NCBI GenBank assembly: GCA_040878185.1
Contig: JBBDMS010000015.1
Location: forward strand, 82,271-146,270
Length of the DNA stretch: 64,000 bases
Source of the DNA: JAWXBK01 sp040878185
Lineage (GTDB): Bacteria > Pseudomonadota > Alphaproteobacteria > Dongiales > Dongiaceae
Reading direction: 5' to 3'
Every line of letters begins with the position of its first letter. Within the stretch, counting starts at the first letter, position 1. The position numbers and the translations under genes are program-made. Positions 26,156 through 34,115 of this stretch are shown here, in pieces. Below the pieces are notes generated by a model. The model saw only the letters and a list, made by a program, of their open reading frames with translations, did no database searches and was not told the origin of the DNA.

Positions 26156-27741
26156 GCCGGATCGTCGAGGCCGAGACCGCGCAAATCGGGATCGTTCTCG
26201 TCGCGCTGCGGTTTGGGCGGCTTCGGCCAAAAGACCGGGCTTTTGCGAAACCGGTTCCAAACCTTCCGAAAGCGGATCAGATCATGTTCGACGCGCTGCG
26301 CCTGCCAGCCGGCGATGAGCGCACGCACCTGCGCCGACCGGACCTTGCCGATCTGCGCGACCAGCGGCGGTTCGGCGTCCGCCATCAGATGTTCGGTCAC
26401 CACCGCATCGTTGATCGAACCCAGATCGTCCTGCAGATCGGACAGCGCCAGAAGGAACGCCTTGCTTGCCTTGCGTGGATAGATCGGGCGGAAGAACTCG
26501 GCCACGTAACGCATCTTCTTGGCGGCGATGCGCAGCTCATGCAGTTCGACCAGGGTCAGATTGTCGGCCTTGCCGAAACGGCGCAGCCGGCGATAGCGTC
26601 CCTGCAGCCGATCGCGCGCGAAATCGCCGAGCGGCGCCTCGCCATCGCGATCGAGCCAGTCCTCGCTCGCGAGCCATCCGCCGATTCGCAGCATGATCTC
26701 GCAATGCCGGTGCCCGTCGATGGTTTCGCGCGCATGAAGGTAAGCATCCTCGCGCCGGGCAACGGCAACGTCCCGCAGCGCCGGCAGATCGCCATCGTGA
26801 GGCAGTCGGCGCAGGATCGGCGCCAGCGTCTCGGCAATGAACACATCCCAGTCGCGCGCGGGGCCGAGCTGCTGCTGCAGCCAGCGCAGTTCGTCCGTGA
26901 GATATGCGAACAGATCGGCCCGCAGCACATCGCGGCAGGCACCGACCAGGGCGCGAAGGCGACGCAGCGCGACCCGCATCTGATGGATGCCTTCGGGGTC
27001 GTTGCCATGACGCAGGACGACACTGTTCCGGTGATACAGCTGCAAACAATTCTCGATCATCGCCGCGAGACCCGCGCCGACGGTCATCCCGGCATCGAGG
27101 GCCAGCGGCACCGACTTCACGGGTTCGGGCTGCCATCGGTCGGCGAGCGCAAAGCCTCGCGCCGATTTGGTCCGCGGCTCGATCGTGAGCGGATGGGCCT
27201 GGGCCAGTCTGAGTGCGACATCGAAGAGCCGTCGCGGCTCGCCGTCCTCGAGTTCGAGCTCGATCTCGGAGATACGTTCCTCACGTCCGTCGGCTTCGAC
27301 CAGGCCAGCATCGTAAACCAGTTCGATGTCGGTACTCTCGAAACGCAACGGCCAGGCCGTGCGTTTTATTCTGGTTTCGAAGATCGACACGAGCGCCGCC
27401 GGATCGATGGCCCTATCGCAGGTGCGCGCGAGAATGTCGCGCTCGCGCAGGCCCAGTTCCGGTAGAGGGCCGCGGACCTGCGCTTCGATTTCTTCATGGA
27501 CCTGTGCGCTTGCGGTCGGCACCGGCAGTTTGATCGTCTGTATCCAGCGGCGATTGACCCGCCGCACGCGCAGCGCAACGCCGGCGTTCGAGAGATTGCG
27601 ATCGGGCGTGTCAAAATAGATGCTGCGCAGATTGCGCGTTGAAACCGGGCCGCGCGCGAGACGCTGCAGCAACGGTTCGCGGCGGAAGGCGGCCGCCTGC
27701 GTTGCCGGCAGATGCAGTTTCAGTTCAAATTCCCGGGACAT
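26152..27741 (-). CDS. CYTH and CHAD domain protein (polyphosphate-associated)
   Basis: A 529-residue fusion. The N-terminal CYTH domain (about residues 1-205) shows the ExExK tunnel signature as Glu4-x-Glu6-x-Lys8 (EFELKL) and the RSIYFDTPDRNL strand; CYTH proteins act on triphosphates. The C-terminal CHAD domain (about 225-510) is helical and histidine/arginine rich (HQMRVALRRLRALV, ELRIAAKKMRYVAEFF); CHAD domains bind polyphosphate and target proteins to granules. ATG 27741 is right before the CYTH signature; upstream frame is discarded. Its closeness to ppk and ppx supports a polyphosphate role. Enzymatic activity is not proven. Confidence 0.92.
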   Translation of the reverse strand: MSREFELKLHLPATQAAAFRREPLLQRLARGPVSTRNLRSIYFDTPDRNLSNAGVALRVRRVNRRWIQTIKLPVPTASAQVHEEIEAQVRGPLPELGLRERDILARTCDRAIDPAALVSIFETRIKRTAWPLRFESTDIELVYDAGLVEADGREERISEIELELEDGEPRRLFDVALRLAQAHPLTIEPRTKSARGFALADRWQPEPVKSVPLALDAGMTVGAGLAAMIENCLQLYHRNSVVLRHGNDPEGIHQMRVALRRLRALVGACRDVLRADLFAYLTDELRWLQQQLGPARDWDVFIAETLAPILRRLPHDGDLPALRDVAVARREDAYLHARETIDGHRHCEIMLRIGGWLASEDWLDRDGEAPLGDFARDRLQGRYRRLRRFGKADNLTLVELHELRIAAKKMRYVAEFFRPIYPRKASKAFLLALSDLQDDLGSINDAVVTEHLMADAEPPLVAQIGKVRSAQVRALIAGWQAQRVEHDLIRFRKVWNRFRKSPVFWPKPPKPQRDENDPDLRGLGLDDPA

Positions 27742-27847
27742 GCGCCGCTCGATAACCCCCTGCGCCCACCCTGCATAGCGGAAGGTTTTCCGGCAGAAAA
27801 GTGCCGGTTCCGTTAAAGAACCGTGACGGATTCGTGACAGTCGTGGC

Positions 27848-28558
27848 TCAGGGCCGGTCGGGCGCCTTTTCGTCCCAATCGGCCAGGGTTTCGCGCACCA
27901 AGGATACAGTGATTCGGCGGCCGCCTGCGAGGGCCCGCCGGTCGAGTTCCGCGACCAGAGACCGTGCCGCGTCGAACGAACGCTCCATCCGCGCCAACAG
28001 ATAGGCGATGGCATCGGGCGTTGCCTCGAGCTGCCGATCCGCCAGAAGCTTGGTCAACACGGCCTCCAGCAATTCGTCGTCGGGCGCATCGATGCGTATC
28101 GCCGGCAGGGCCGCAAGCCGCGAGCGCAGGTCGGCGAGCCGGATCGGCCATCGCGCCGGCGGCGTTCGGGCCAGCAGCAGCAGATGACCGCCCTGCTCGG
28201 CCAGCAGATTGTGCAGATGAAGCAGCGCCTGCTCGCCGGCGGGTGCCAGCGACGGTTCATCGGGCCAGTCGATTACGGCCGCACGCGCATCGCCCAGAAG
28301 ATCGGGCACGCGCGCGGGTTCAAGGGCGGCGGGATCGATCGCGACCGCCTCGCTGCGTATTTGCCAGATCGCGCCGAGATGGGTCTTGCCGCTGCCGGCC
28401 GGGCCATGCACCGCGAGACCCGGCCCCGGTGGCCAGTCGGGCCATCGCTCGATCCAGGCGCGCGCCGCGCGGTTGCAGGCGGCGACGATAAACGCTTCCT
28501 CCCGGAAATCGGGCTGGTGCGCGAATTCGAAGGGCAGTTGGCCACGAGCGCCGGTCAT
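27848..28558 (-). CDS. hdaA: DnaA-related regulatory protein HdaA
   Basis: Alphaproteobacterial Hda: it works with the DNA-loaded sliding clamp to make DnaA hydrolyse ATP and so prevents re-initiation. The 236-residue AAA+ protein has a clamp-binding motif at the very N-terminus (RGQLPFEF), Walker A HGPAGSGKTHL, a Walker B-like VIDWPDEPS, and a sensor 2 region SFDAARSLVAELDRRAL. It lacks the DnaA DNA-binding domain, as expected. It is last in a four-gene minus-strand run with the permease, phosphatidyltransferase and DUF2066 genes. Confidence 0.9.
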   Translation of the reverse strand: MTGARGQLPFEFAHQPDFREEAFIVAACNRAARAWIERWPDWPPGPGLAVHGPAGSGKTHLGAIWQIRSEAVAIDPAALEPARVPDLLGDARAAVIDWPDEPSLAPAGEQALLHLHNLLAEQGGHLLLLARTPPARWPIRLADLRSRLAALPAIRIDAPDDELLEAVLTKLLADRQLEATPDAIAYLLARMERSFDAARSLVAELDRRALAGGRRITVSLVRETLADWDEKAPDRP

Positions 28559-28582
28559 CGCCTGACCATCATCGCATCGAAA

Positions 28583-29686
28583 TCAGAGAGCGGGCGGCGG
28601 CAACGGCATCGGCGGCTTGTCGGCGCCGTCGGGATCGTAAAGGCGGCTCGCGAGAAACCGGCCGAGGGCAAAGCGCGATACGACGCCGATCACCGCCATG
28701 ACCGGCACCGCAAGCAACAGCCCGAGGAAACCGAACAATGCGCCGCCGGCGAGCAATGCGAAGATCACCCAGACGGGATGCAGCCCGACATTCTCGCCGA
28801 GCAGTTTCGGCTGGAGGATGTTGCCCTCGATCGCCTGCCCCAGCATGAAAATGCCGGCGGTCACCGCGACCCACACCCAGTTATCGAATTGCAGATAGGC
28901 GAGCCCGACCGACACGATCAGCCCGACGATGCTTCCGACATAGGGAATGAACGAGAGCAACCCGGCGAATACACCGATGGCGAGGCCGAAATTGAGCCCG
29001 ATCGCGGTCAGGCCCACGCCATAGAAGCACGCGAGAAATAGACAGATCGTCGCCTGGCCGCGGGCGAAACCGGCGAGCGTGCGATCGATCTCGTGCATCT
29101 GCTGGCGAACGACTGGGGCATGCCGCGGCGGCAGCCAGCTGTCGAGTTTCGTGACGATCCGGTCCCAGTCGCGCAGCAGGTAAAAAGCGACAATCGGTGT
29201 GATGAAGATCAGAGACAGCACATTGAAGAACGCGAGGCTGCCGGTCAGGATGCCGCCGATCGCGCCGCCAACCCAGGAGAGCGCGTTGCTGATCTGGCCG
29301 GCCGCACTACCGAGATCGGGCGACGTCGCACCTGGCGCGTGCTGCCGGATTTCAGCCACCAGGGGATCGATCTTGTCGGCGATCGCCCCGATATACTCCG
29401 GCAGATTCTCGGCGAGTGCGACGAACTGCTCGTACAGCAGCGGCACCAGCACGGCCAGCAGGACCAGCACGATGAATGCGAAGGCGATGGTGACGACCGC
29501 GGTCGCCCAGGTGCGCGACAGGCCGAGCCTTTGGATCCGGTCGCAGAGCGGATCGAGGCAATACGCGATCGCCATGCCGGCGACAAACGGCAGCAGCACG
29601 CCGCGCAGCATGTAAAGGATGAAGCCGACCGCCAGGAGGATGGCGAGCGACCAGAGGACGCGCCGTTCGATGCTCACGCCGTTCAT
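28583..29686 (-). CDS. AI-2E family (PerM-like) membrane transporter
   Basis: A 367-residue inner-membrane protein with about eight hydrophobic segments, including LWSLAILLAVGFILYM, VVTIAFAFIVLVLLAVLVPLL and the pair near FGLAIGVFAGLLSFIPYVG. The conserved GxxxGxxLA..Y segment and the EGNILQPKLLGENVGLHP loop mark the AI-2E/PerM family. The substrate is not established for most members. ATG 29686 overlaps the stop of the phosphatidyltransferase gene (ATGA). hdaA follows after 24 bases. Confidence 0.88.
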   Translation of the reverse strand: MNGVSIERRVLWSLAILLAVGFILYMLRGVLLPFVAGMAIAYCLDPLCDRIQRLGLSRTWATAVVTIAFAFIVLVLLAVLVPLLYEQFVALAENLPEYIGAIADKIDPLVAEIRQHAPGATSPDLGSAAGQISNALSWVGGAIGGILTGSLAFFNVLSLIFITPIVAFYLLRDWDRIVTKLDSWLPPRHAPVVRQQMHEIDRTLAGFARGQATICLFLACFYGVGLTAIGLNFGLAIGVFAGLLSFIPYVGSIVGLIVSVGLAYLQFDNWVWVAVTAGIFMLGQAIEGNILQPKLLGENVGLHPVWVIFALLAGGALFGFLGLLLAVPVMAVIGVVSRFALGRFLASRLYDPDGADKPPMPLPPPAL

Positions 29687-30258
29687 TTGGTGGGCTCCAT
29701 GCCGACATACCGGCGTCCCCAGACGAAAACATAAGCACCGCCGGAGATGATCGTCGTCGTCGCCACGGCATAGACCAGATACTCGATCAGGCCGAAATCG
29801 TCGAAGCCGATCCCCTGCCGCGCCAGCAGCAGCGCCGCCAGCCCGATCTGGGCGACAGTATTCACCTTGCTCACGAACAAAGGCTGCATCTTCAGAGACT
29901 GGGTGAGCGTCTGATAGAGAATTGCACCGCCGACGATGATGATGTCGCGGAACACGACAATGATCACCAGCCATTCGGCGACATAGTTCATATGGCCGAG
30001 AGTGACATAGACACCGACCAGCAGCGCCTTGTCGGCGAGCGGATCGAGGAACGCGCCGACCGTCGAGCGGAGCTGCAGTTTGCGCGCAAGGAACCCGTCG
30101 AGCGCATCGCTAATCCCCGCCGCAACGAACAGCCAGAAAGCCGGTGCGAAGCGTTGCTCGAGAATGAGCCAGACCATCAGCGGTACGGAAAACAGCCGCG
30201 TCAGCGTGATCAGGTTGGGCAACAGCGGCAGCAACGCCGATCCGGAGAAAAAGTTCAA
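29683..30258 (-). CDS. CDP-alcohol phosphatidyltransferase family protein
   Basis: A 191-residue inner-membrane enzyme that joins a CDP-diacylglycerol to an alcohol. The family signature D-x2-DG-x2-AR-x8-G-x3-D-x3-D is complete (DALDGFLAR, then GAFLDPLADK). Several hydrophobic segments follow. It may make phosphatidylglycerol phosphate or a related lipid; the alcohol cannot be told. No ATG fits: TTG 30258 is chosen because it overlaps the upstream stop (TTGA) and leaves the conserved PNLITLTRL near the N-terminus. Confidence 0.85.
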   Translation of the reverse strand: MNFFSGSALLPLLPNLITLTRLFSVPLMVWLILEQRFAPAFWLFVAAGISDALDGFLARKLQLRSTVGAFLDPLADKALLVGVYVTLGHMNYVAEWLVIIVVFRDIIIVGGAILYQTLTQSLKMQPLFVSKVNTVAQIGLAALLLARQGIGFDDFGLIEYLVYAVATTTIISGGAYVFVWGRRYVGMEPTK

Positions 30259-31475
30259 GGCTGCAGCGTCGGATCGGTGGCGGCATCGGCCGCCGGATCG
30301 ATCCCGGCGCCCTCGAGATGCGTCTCGTCGGCGACCGGTTCGACCGGCAAGGGCGCCGGCGTAAACCCGCCGCTCAGTTGCAGCGTCCAGTTGCCGGTAG
30401 TGGCCATCAGGGACAACCCGCGGCCGGCGAGTGCACGTTCGAGGCTCGGCTGATCTCCGCCATAGAGCAGATCGAACCGCGCTTCGGTCAGTGCGAGATA
30501 ACGCATATCGACAGATTGAACCGATGGCACCTGCGCAAGACGCCGACGGATTTCCAGCCATTCCTCGAGCCCGGCCAGCGGCGCGGTCACTTCGAGCCGG
30601 CTGGATACGCCCTGCGTCGCGCCGCTTTCAAGCGCCTGCATCTTCCAGCTTTCCTGAAGCTGCGTGTCGATCGCCGACACCGCACTCGAATACAAAGCGG
30701 GCATATCGGCACTGCTGCCGCTGACCTCGTCCACGAACGTGCCGGCAAGCCCGGTCGGGCCGTAGCGCTTTGCGCTCAATGTCAGTCGCACGGCATCGCT
30801 GCCGTCGGCGGCGGGTTCGAGATGCGCCTCGGCGACCAGCGTATCGGCCGCACCATATTGCCGCGCCAGCGCGTCGAGCGCGGCGAGATCGCCGGCAAGC
30901 GCCTTCTCGGCGTCGATCGCCGCAAGATCCTCGAGATCGCCGAGCGGCACGCGAACCGGCACCAGCCCGCTGCCAGTATAACCGCTCCAGGAAGCGAGCC
31001 ACGCATTCTGGTCGCCCCAGAGCGTGTTTGAATCGCCCTCGATCAGCACCGGCAGAACGAGAATCGGCGGGCTTTGCGTGGCGGTGTAATGCGCGCCGCT
31101 GCCGGAGAGATAGGCGCGCACCGGATCAGCATAGAAACGATAGGTCAGCACACCGAGATAGCGCACCGCCGAGGTCCGCTCGGATTCGATTTCGATATCC
31201 GAGACCATGGCGCCGATCTGGTCGTCGGAGGCGGGCGGCAGGGCGGCGACCGACGCAGAATCGACGAGCTGGCCGAGAAGCTTCTCGAAGGCCTTGCGCT
31301 GGCCGAGCGTGATCGCGGCGTTGCGTGCCACCGCGGCATTCTCGCCGGTTACGTCGACCTCGACCCCGCTGACGGTCAGAAGCTCCTGCGCCCGCGCGCC
31401 CTCCGGCCCCGCAATGGCGCCGAGGCCCGTCAGGCAGGCAATCAGCAGGGCATTCCGGAGCAGGGTGCGTGGCAT
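30255..31475 (-). CDS. DUF2066 family secreted protein
   Basis: A 406-residue protein of unknown function with a signal peptide (LLRNALLIACLTGLGAIAG, cleavage near ARAQE). After it comes the family's opening (LTVSGVEVDVTGENAAVARNAA...GQRKAFEKLL), which resembles flagellar or outer-membrane-associated DUF2066 proteins. The rest is beta-rich with no catalytic signature I can name. ATG 31475 is chosen because it directly precedes the signal peptide. It heads the run to the phosphatidyltransferase, permease and hdaA genes, and is divergent from purM. Confidence 0.75.
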   Translation of the reverse strand: MPRTLLRNALLIACLTGLGAIAGPEGARAQELLTVSGVEVDVTGENAAVARNAAITLGQRKAFEKLLGQLVDSASVAALPPASDDQIGAMVSDIEIESERTSAVRYLGVLTYRFYADPVRAYLSGSGAHYTATQSPPILVLPVLIEGDSNTLWGDQNAWLASWSGYTGSGLVPVRVPLGDLEDLAAIDAEKALAGDLAALDALARQYGAADTLVAEAHLEPAADGSDAVRLTLSAKRYGPTGLAGTFVDEVSGSSADMPALYSSAVSAIDTQLQESWKMQALESGATQGVSSRLEVTAPLAGLEEWLEIRRRLAQVPSVQSVDMRYLALTEARFDLLYGGDQPSLERALAGRGLSLMATTGNWTLQLSGGFTPAPLPVEPVADETHLEGAGIDPAADAATDPTLQP

Positions 31476-31502
31476 TGCAAAGCGTCCGCGATCGGCTATG
31501 TT
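31475..31502 (+). promoter_or_regulatory. predicted promoter of purM-purN
   Basis: TTGCAA (31475-31480), a 16-base spacer and TATGTT (31497-31502), ending about 70 bases upstream of purM. The -35 box touches the start codon of the divergent DUF2066 gene. Spacer length and -10 sequence equal those of the rpmG promoter. Confidence 0.5.
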
Positions 31503-31565
31503 TCCCGCGGCTCGCGGCCGGAACATGCCGGCAACGCCCGCGCCCGAAGCTTATACCCGATCCCC

Positions 31566-31580
31566 AGGGAGGTGACCATT
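31566..31580 (+). promoter_or_regulatory. purM ribosome binding site and ambiguous start (GTG 31572 or ATT 31578)
   Basis: AGGGAGGTGACCATT. The sequence GGAGGTGA is an almost full match to the anti-Shine-Dalgarno complement, and the only in-frame standard start, GTG 31572, lies inside it. The next codon after a normal 5-base gap is ATT 31578. No ATG exists in frame nearby. Confidence 0.55.
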
Positions 31581-32654
31581 AACCGCGGGCGCAAAGGTCA
31601 GGGCCTTACCTATCGCGATGCCGGGGTCGATATCGATGCCGGCAATGCCCTTGTCGATGCGATCAAGCCGCTCGCGCGCGCGACTGCCCGCAGCGGCAGC
31701 ACTGCCGCGCTCGGCGGGTTCGGCGCCGTATTCGATCCGAAAGCCGCCGGCTTTCGCGACCCCCTCCTCCTCGCCACCACCGACGGTGTCGGCACCAAGC
31801 TCCGGATCGCCATCGAAACCGGCCGCCACGATACGATCGGCATCGATCTGGTGGCGATGTGCGTCAACGATCTCGTGGTGCAGGGCGCCGAACCACTGTT
31901 TTTCCTCGATTACTTTGCGACCGGCCGGCTCGATGTCGACGCCGGACGCCGCATCGTCGCCGGCATCGCCGCGGGCTGCCGCGAGGCGGGCTGCGCGTTG
32001 ATCGGCGGCGAGACCGCGGAGATGCCCGGCATGTACAGCGAGGGCGATTACGATCTCGCGGGCTTTGCGGTCGGCGCGGTCGAGCGCGACGGAATACTCA
32101 ACGGCACGACCGTGCGTCCGGGCGATATCGTCCTCGGCCTTGCAGCGAGCGGCGTCCATTCGAACGGGTTTTCCCTGGTACGCCGCGTGGTCGCAGAGGC
32201 CGGCATTGGCTATGACGCGCCCGCGCCCTTTGCACCGGATCAGTCGCTGGGCGAAGCGCTGCTCGTGCCGACGCGCCTCTATGTACGACCCGGCCTCGCC
32301 GCCTGTCGCAGCGGCAAGGTAAAGGCGTTTGCCCATATCACCGGCGGCGGGCTCATCGAAAATCCGCCGCGCGTCGTGCCGGCCGATTGCGGCTTCCGGC
32401 TCGATGCGAGCGCCTGGACTTTGCCGCCGGTTTTCCGCTGGCTCATGACCAGCGCCGGCATCGAACCGCTCGAACTCGCGCGCACGTTCAATTGCGGGAT
32501 CGGCATGATCGCGGTCGTCGCTGCCGGCGATGCGCAGGCTGTTGCGATGCTGCTGCGCGATCAGGGCATCGAGACGGTCGCGATCGGCGAGATCGTCGCG
32601 CGCGGCGCCTCCGATCCCGCGGTCACCTTGCAGGGTCTGGAGACATGGCGCTGA
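31572..32654 (+). CDS. purM: phosphoribosylformylglycinamidine cyclo-ligase (AIR synthetase)
   Basis: Fifth step of purine synthesis: ATP-dependent closure of FGAM to AIR. The protein (360 residues from GTG) shows YRDAGVDIDAGNALV, the ATP-loop region GGFGAVFD, DGVGTKLRIAIE, MCVNDLVVQGAEPLFFLDY and GGETAEMPGMY, all family hallmarks. The start is uncertain: the listed GTG is inside the Shine-Dalgarno, and ATT 31578 may be the real initiation codon (358 residues). The stop overlaps purN by 10 bases. Confidence 0.95.
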   Translation: MTINRGRKGQGLTYRDAGVDIDAGNALVDAIKPLARATARSGSTAALGGFGAVFDPKAAGFRDPLLLATTDGVGTKLRIAIETGRHDTIGIDLVAMCVNDLVVQGAEPLFFLDYFATGRLDVDAGRRIVAGIAAGCREAGCALIGGETAEMPGMYSEGDYDLAGFAVGAVERDGILNGTTVRPGDIVLGLAASGVHSNGFSLVRRVVAEAGIGYDAPAPFAPDQSLGEALLVPTRLYVRPGLAACRSGKVKAFAHITGGGLIENPPRVVPADCGFRLDASAWTLPPVFRWLMTSAGIEPLELARTFNCGIGMIAVVAAGDAQAVAMLLRDQGIETVAIGEIVARGASDPAVTLQGLETWR

Positions 32655-33328
32655 ACCTGCGGGCGCCGGACTTGGCGACGCCGCTCAAAGTCGGCGTGCT
32701 GATTTCCGGCCGCGGCAGCAATCTGCAGGCGTTGATCGATGCCTGCCGCGACGATGCGATACCGGCGAACATCGTCACCGTGATTTCCAACAACGAGGAT
32801 GCGGCAGGGCTTGGTCGCGCCCGACGGGCAGGCATTCCGACGCAGGTCGTCAATCATCAGGAATTTGCCGATCGCGCATCGTTCGATACCGTCCTCGACC
32901 GCGCGCTGCGCGATGCCGGCGCGAATTTCGTCTGTCTCGCCGGCTTCATGCGGCTGCTGACACGCGATTTCGTTACCGCCTGGCGTGACCGGATGATCAA
33001 TATCCATCCCTCGCTGCTGCCGGCATTTCCGGGTCTCGACACCCATGCGCGCGTGCTGGCCGCGGGCGCCAAGTTCGCCGGCTGCAGCGTGCATTTCGTG
33101 CGGTTCGAAACCGATACCGGACCGATCATCGTGCAGGCCGCCGTTCCGGTCCGGGCGGATGACACACCCGACGCGCTGGCGGCGCGGGTGCTCGAGGCCG
33201 AGCATAAAGCCTATCCGCTGGCGCTACGCCTGGTGGCCGAAGGCCGCGTCCGGGTCGTCGACGATCGGGCCATCGTCGATGCGACCCCGCCGGCCCCCGA
33301 ATTCGTCCTCAATCCGCCGGGTACGTAA
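32645..33328 (+). CDS. purN: phosphoribosylglycinamide formyltransferase 1
   Basis: Third step of purine synthesis: transfers formyl from 10-formyltetrahydrofolate to GAR. The 227-residue protein has the phosphate loop VLISGRGSNLQALI, the catalytic INIHPSLLPAFPGLDTH (Asn and His) and the DTGPIIVQ segment with the catalytic Asp. The C-terminus is about 20 residues longer than in E. coli. ATG 32645 overlaps the purM stop, so the two are coupled. Confidence 0.95.
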   Translation: MALNLRAPDLATPLKVGVLISGRGSNLQALIDACRDDAIPANIVTVISNNEDAAGLGRARRAGIPTQVVNHQEFADRASFDTVLDRALRDAGANFVCLAGFMRLLTRDFVTAWRDRMINIHPSLLPAFPGLDTHARVLAAGAKFAGCSVHFVRFETDTGPIIVQAAVPVRADDTPDALAARVLEAEHKAYPLALRLVAEGRVRVVDDRAIVDATPPAPEFVLNPPGT

Positions 33329-33334
33329 GGATTC

Positions 33335-33362
33335 TTGCCCGCGAGGCCGTGGCACGCTAAAT
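33335..33362 (+). promoter_or_regulatory. possible promoter of the aa3-oxidase subunit IV gene
   Basis: TTGCCC (33335-33340), a 16-base spacer, and CTAAAT (33357-33362), 40 bases before the small gene. Weak pattern match. Confidence 0.3.
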
Positions 33363-33401
33363 AACCGCCGGATCCGGATAGAGACATTGCGAGGATACGA
33401 G

Positions 33402-33527
33402 ATGGCCGAACACGATCAGATGCTGACTGACCACCGCAGCACATACAGCAGTTTCGTCAAACTCGCCGCCGTGTCGTCGGCGTCGATTGCGCTCGCTTTG
33501 ATGCTGATGGGGTTGTTCCTGCTCTAG
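33402..33527 (+). CDS. aa3-type cytochrome c oxidase subunit IV (41 residues)
   Basis: A very small membrane protein. It has a polar start, MAEHDQMLTDHRSTYSSFVK, then one membrane helix (LAAVSSASIALALMLMGLFLL) to the end. This is the layout of the bacterial aa3 oxidase subunit IV family, which wraps the oxidase in alphaproteobacteria. GAGGA (33391-33395) lies 6 bases before the ATG, which supports this short frame. No other oxidase subunit gene is in the window, so it is an orphan at this site. Confidence 0.72.
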   Translation: MAEHDQMLTDHRSTYSSFVKLAAVSSASIALALMLMGLFLL

Positions 33528-33559
33528 ACGGCAGGCCGCTCAATCCCGCCCGAGGTTCG

Positions 33560-33982
33560 TCAGCCGACGATCTCGTTCTCTTTGAAGAAGAAGGCGATCT
33601 CGTTCGCGGCGTTCTCGGCCGAATCCGATCCGTGCGCCGAATTCGCCTCGACCGATTCGGCGAAGTCCTTGCGGATCGTGCCCGCTGCCGCCTTCGAGGG
33701 ATCGGTTGCACCCATGATGTCGCGATTACGCTGCACGGCGTTCTCGCCTTCGAGCACCTGAACGACGACCGGGCCGCTGGTCATGAAGGTGCAGAGGCTG
33801 TCGAAGAAGGGCCGCTCGCGATGGACGCCATAAAACGCCTCGGCCTGGGCGCGCGACAAACGGACGCGCTTCTGCGCCACGATGCGCAGACCGGCATCTT
33901 CGAAGCGGGCGTTGATCTTGCCCGTCAGGTTCCGCCGCGTGGCATCCGGCTTGATGATCGAGAGCGTACGTTCGACGGCCAT
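33560..33982 (-). CDS. ndk: nucleoside diphosphate kinase
   Basis: Balances NTP pools by moving phosphate from NTP to NDP through a phosphohistidine. The 140-residue protein starts MAVERTLSIIKPDATRRN and carries the catalytic His117 in NSAHGSDS and the GATDP motif. The length is that of bacterial Ndk. ATG 33982 was chosen for homology; a longer frame upstream has no support. It is divergent from the ABC-F gene and convergent with the oxidase subunit gene. Confidence 0.97.
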   Translation of the reverse strand: MAVERTLSIIKPDATRRNLTGKINARFEDAGLRIVAQKRVRLSRAQAEAFYGVHRERPFFDSLCTFMTSGPVVVQVLEGENAVQRNRDIMGATDPSKAAAGTIRKDFAESVEANSAHGSDSAENAANEIAFFFKENEIVG

Positions 33983-34115
33983 TGCTGCAACTCCAGTTTC
34001 TGAAAGCCGCGTGCTTATAACGGCTGCCTTGCGCCCGGGCAACCGCCGGTCGACCCCCAACATCGGATCGCCCGCCCCTTCCGCCAGGCCGGGCGGAATG
34101 CTAGGACCCGCCGCC

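Noticed and set aside
24448..27465. Very long open frame on the plus strand opposite ppk and the CYTH-CHAD gene
   Set aside because: The opposite strand encodes proteins with intact family motifs. The plus-strand translation has no motif and has the Arg/Asp/Gln-rich look of an antisense frame in GC-rich DNA.
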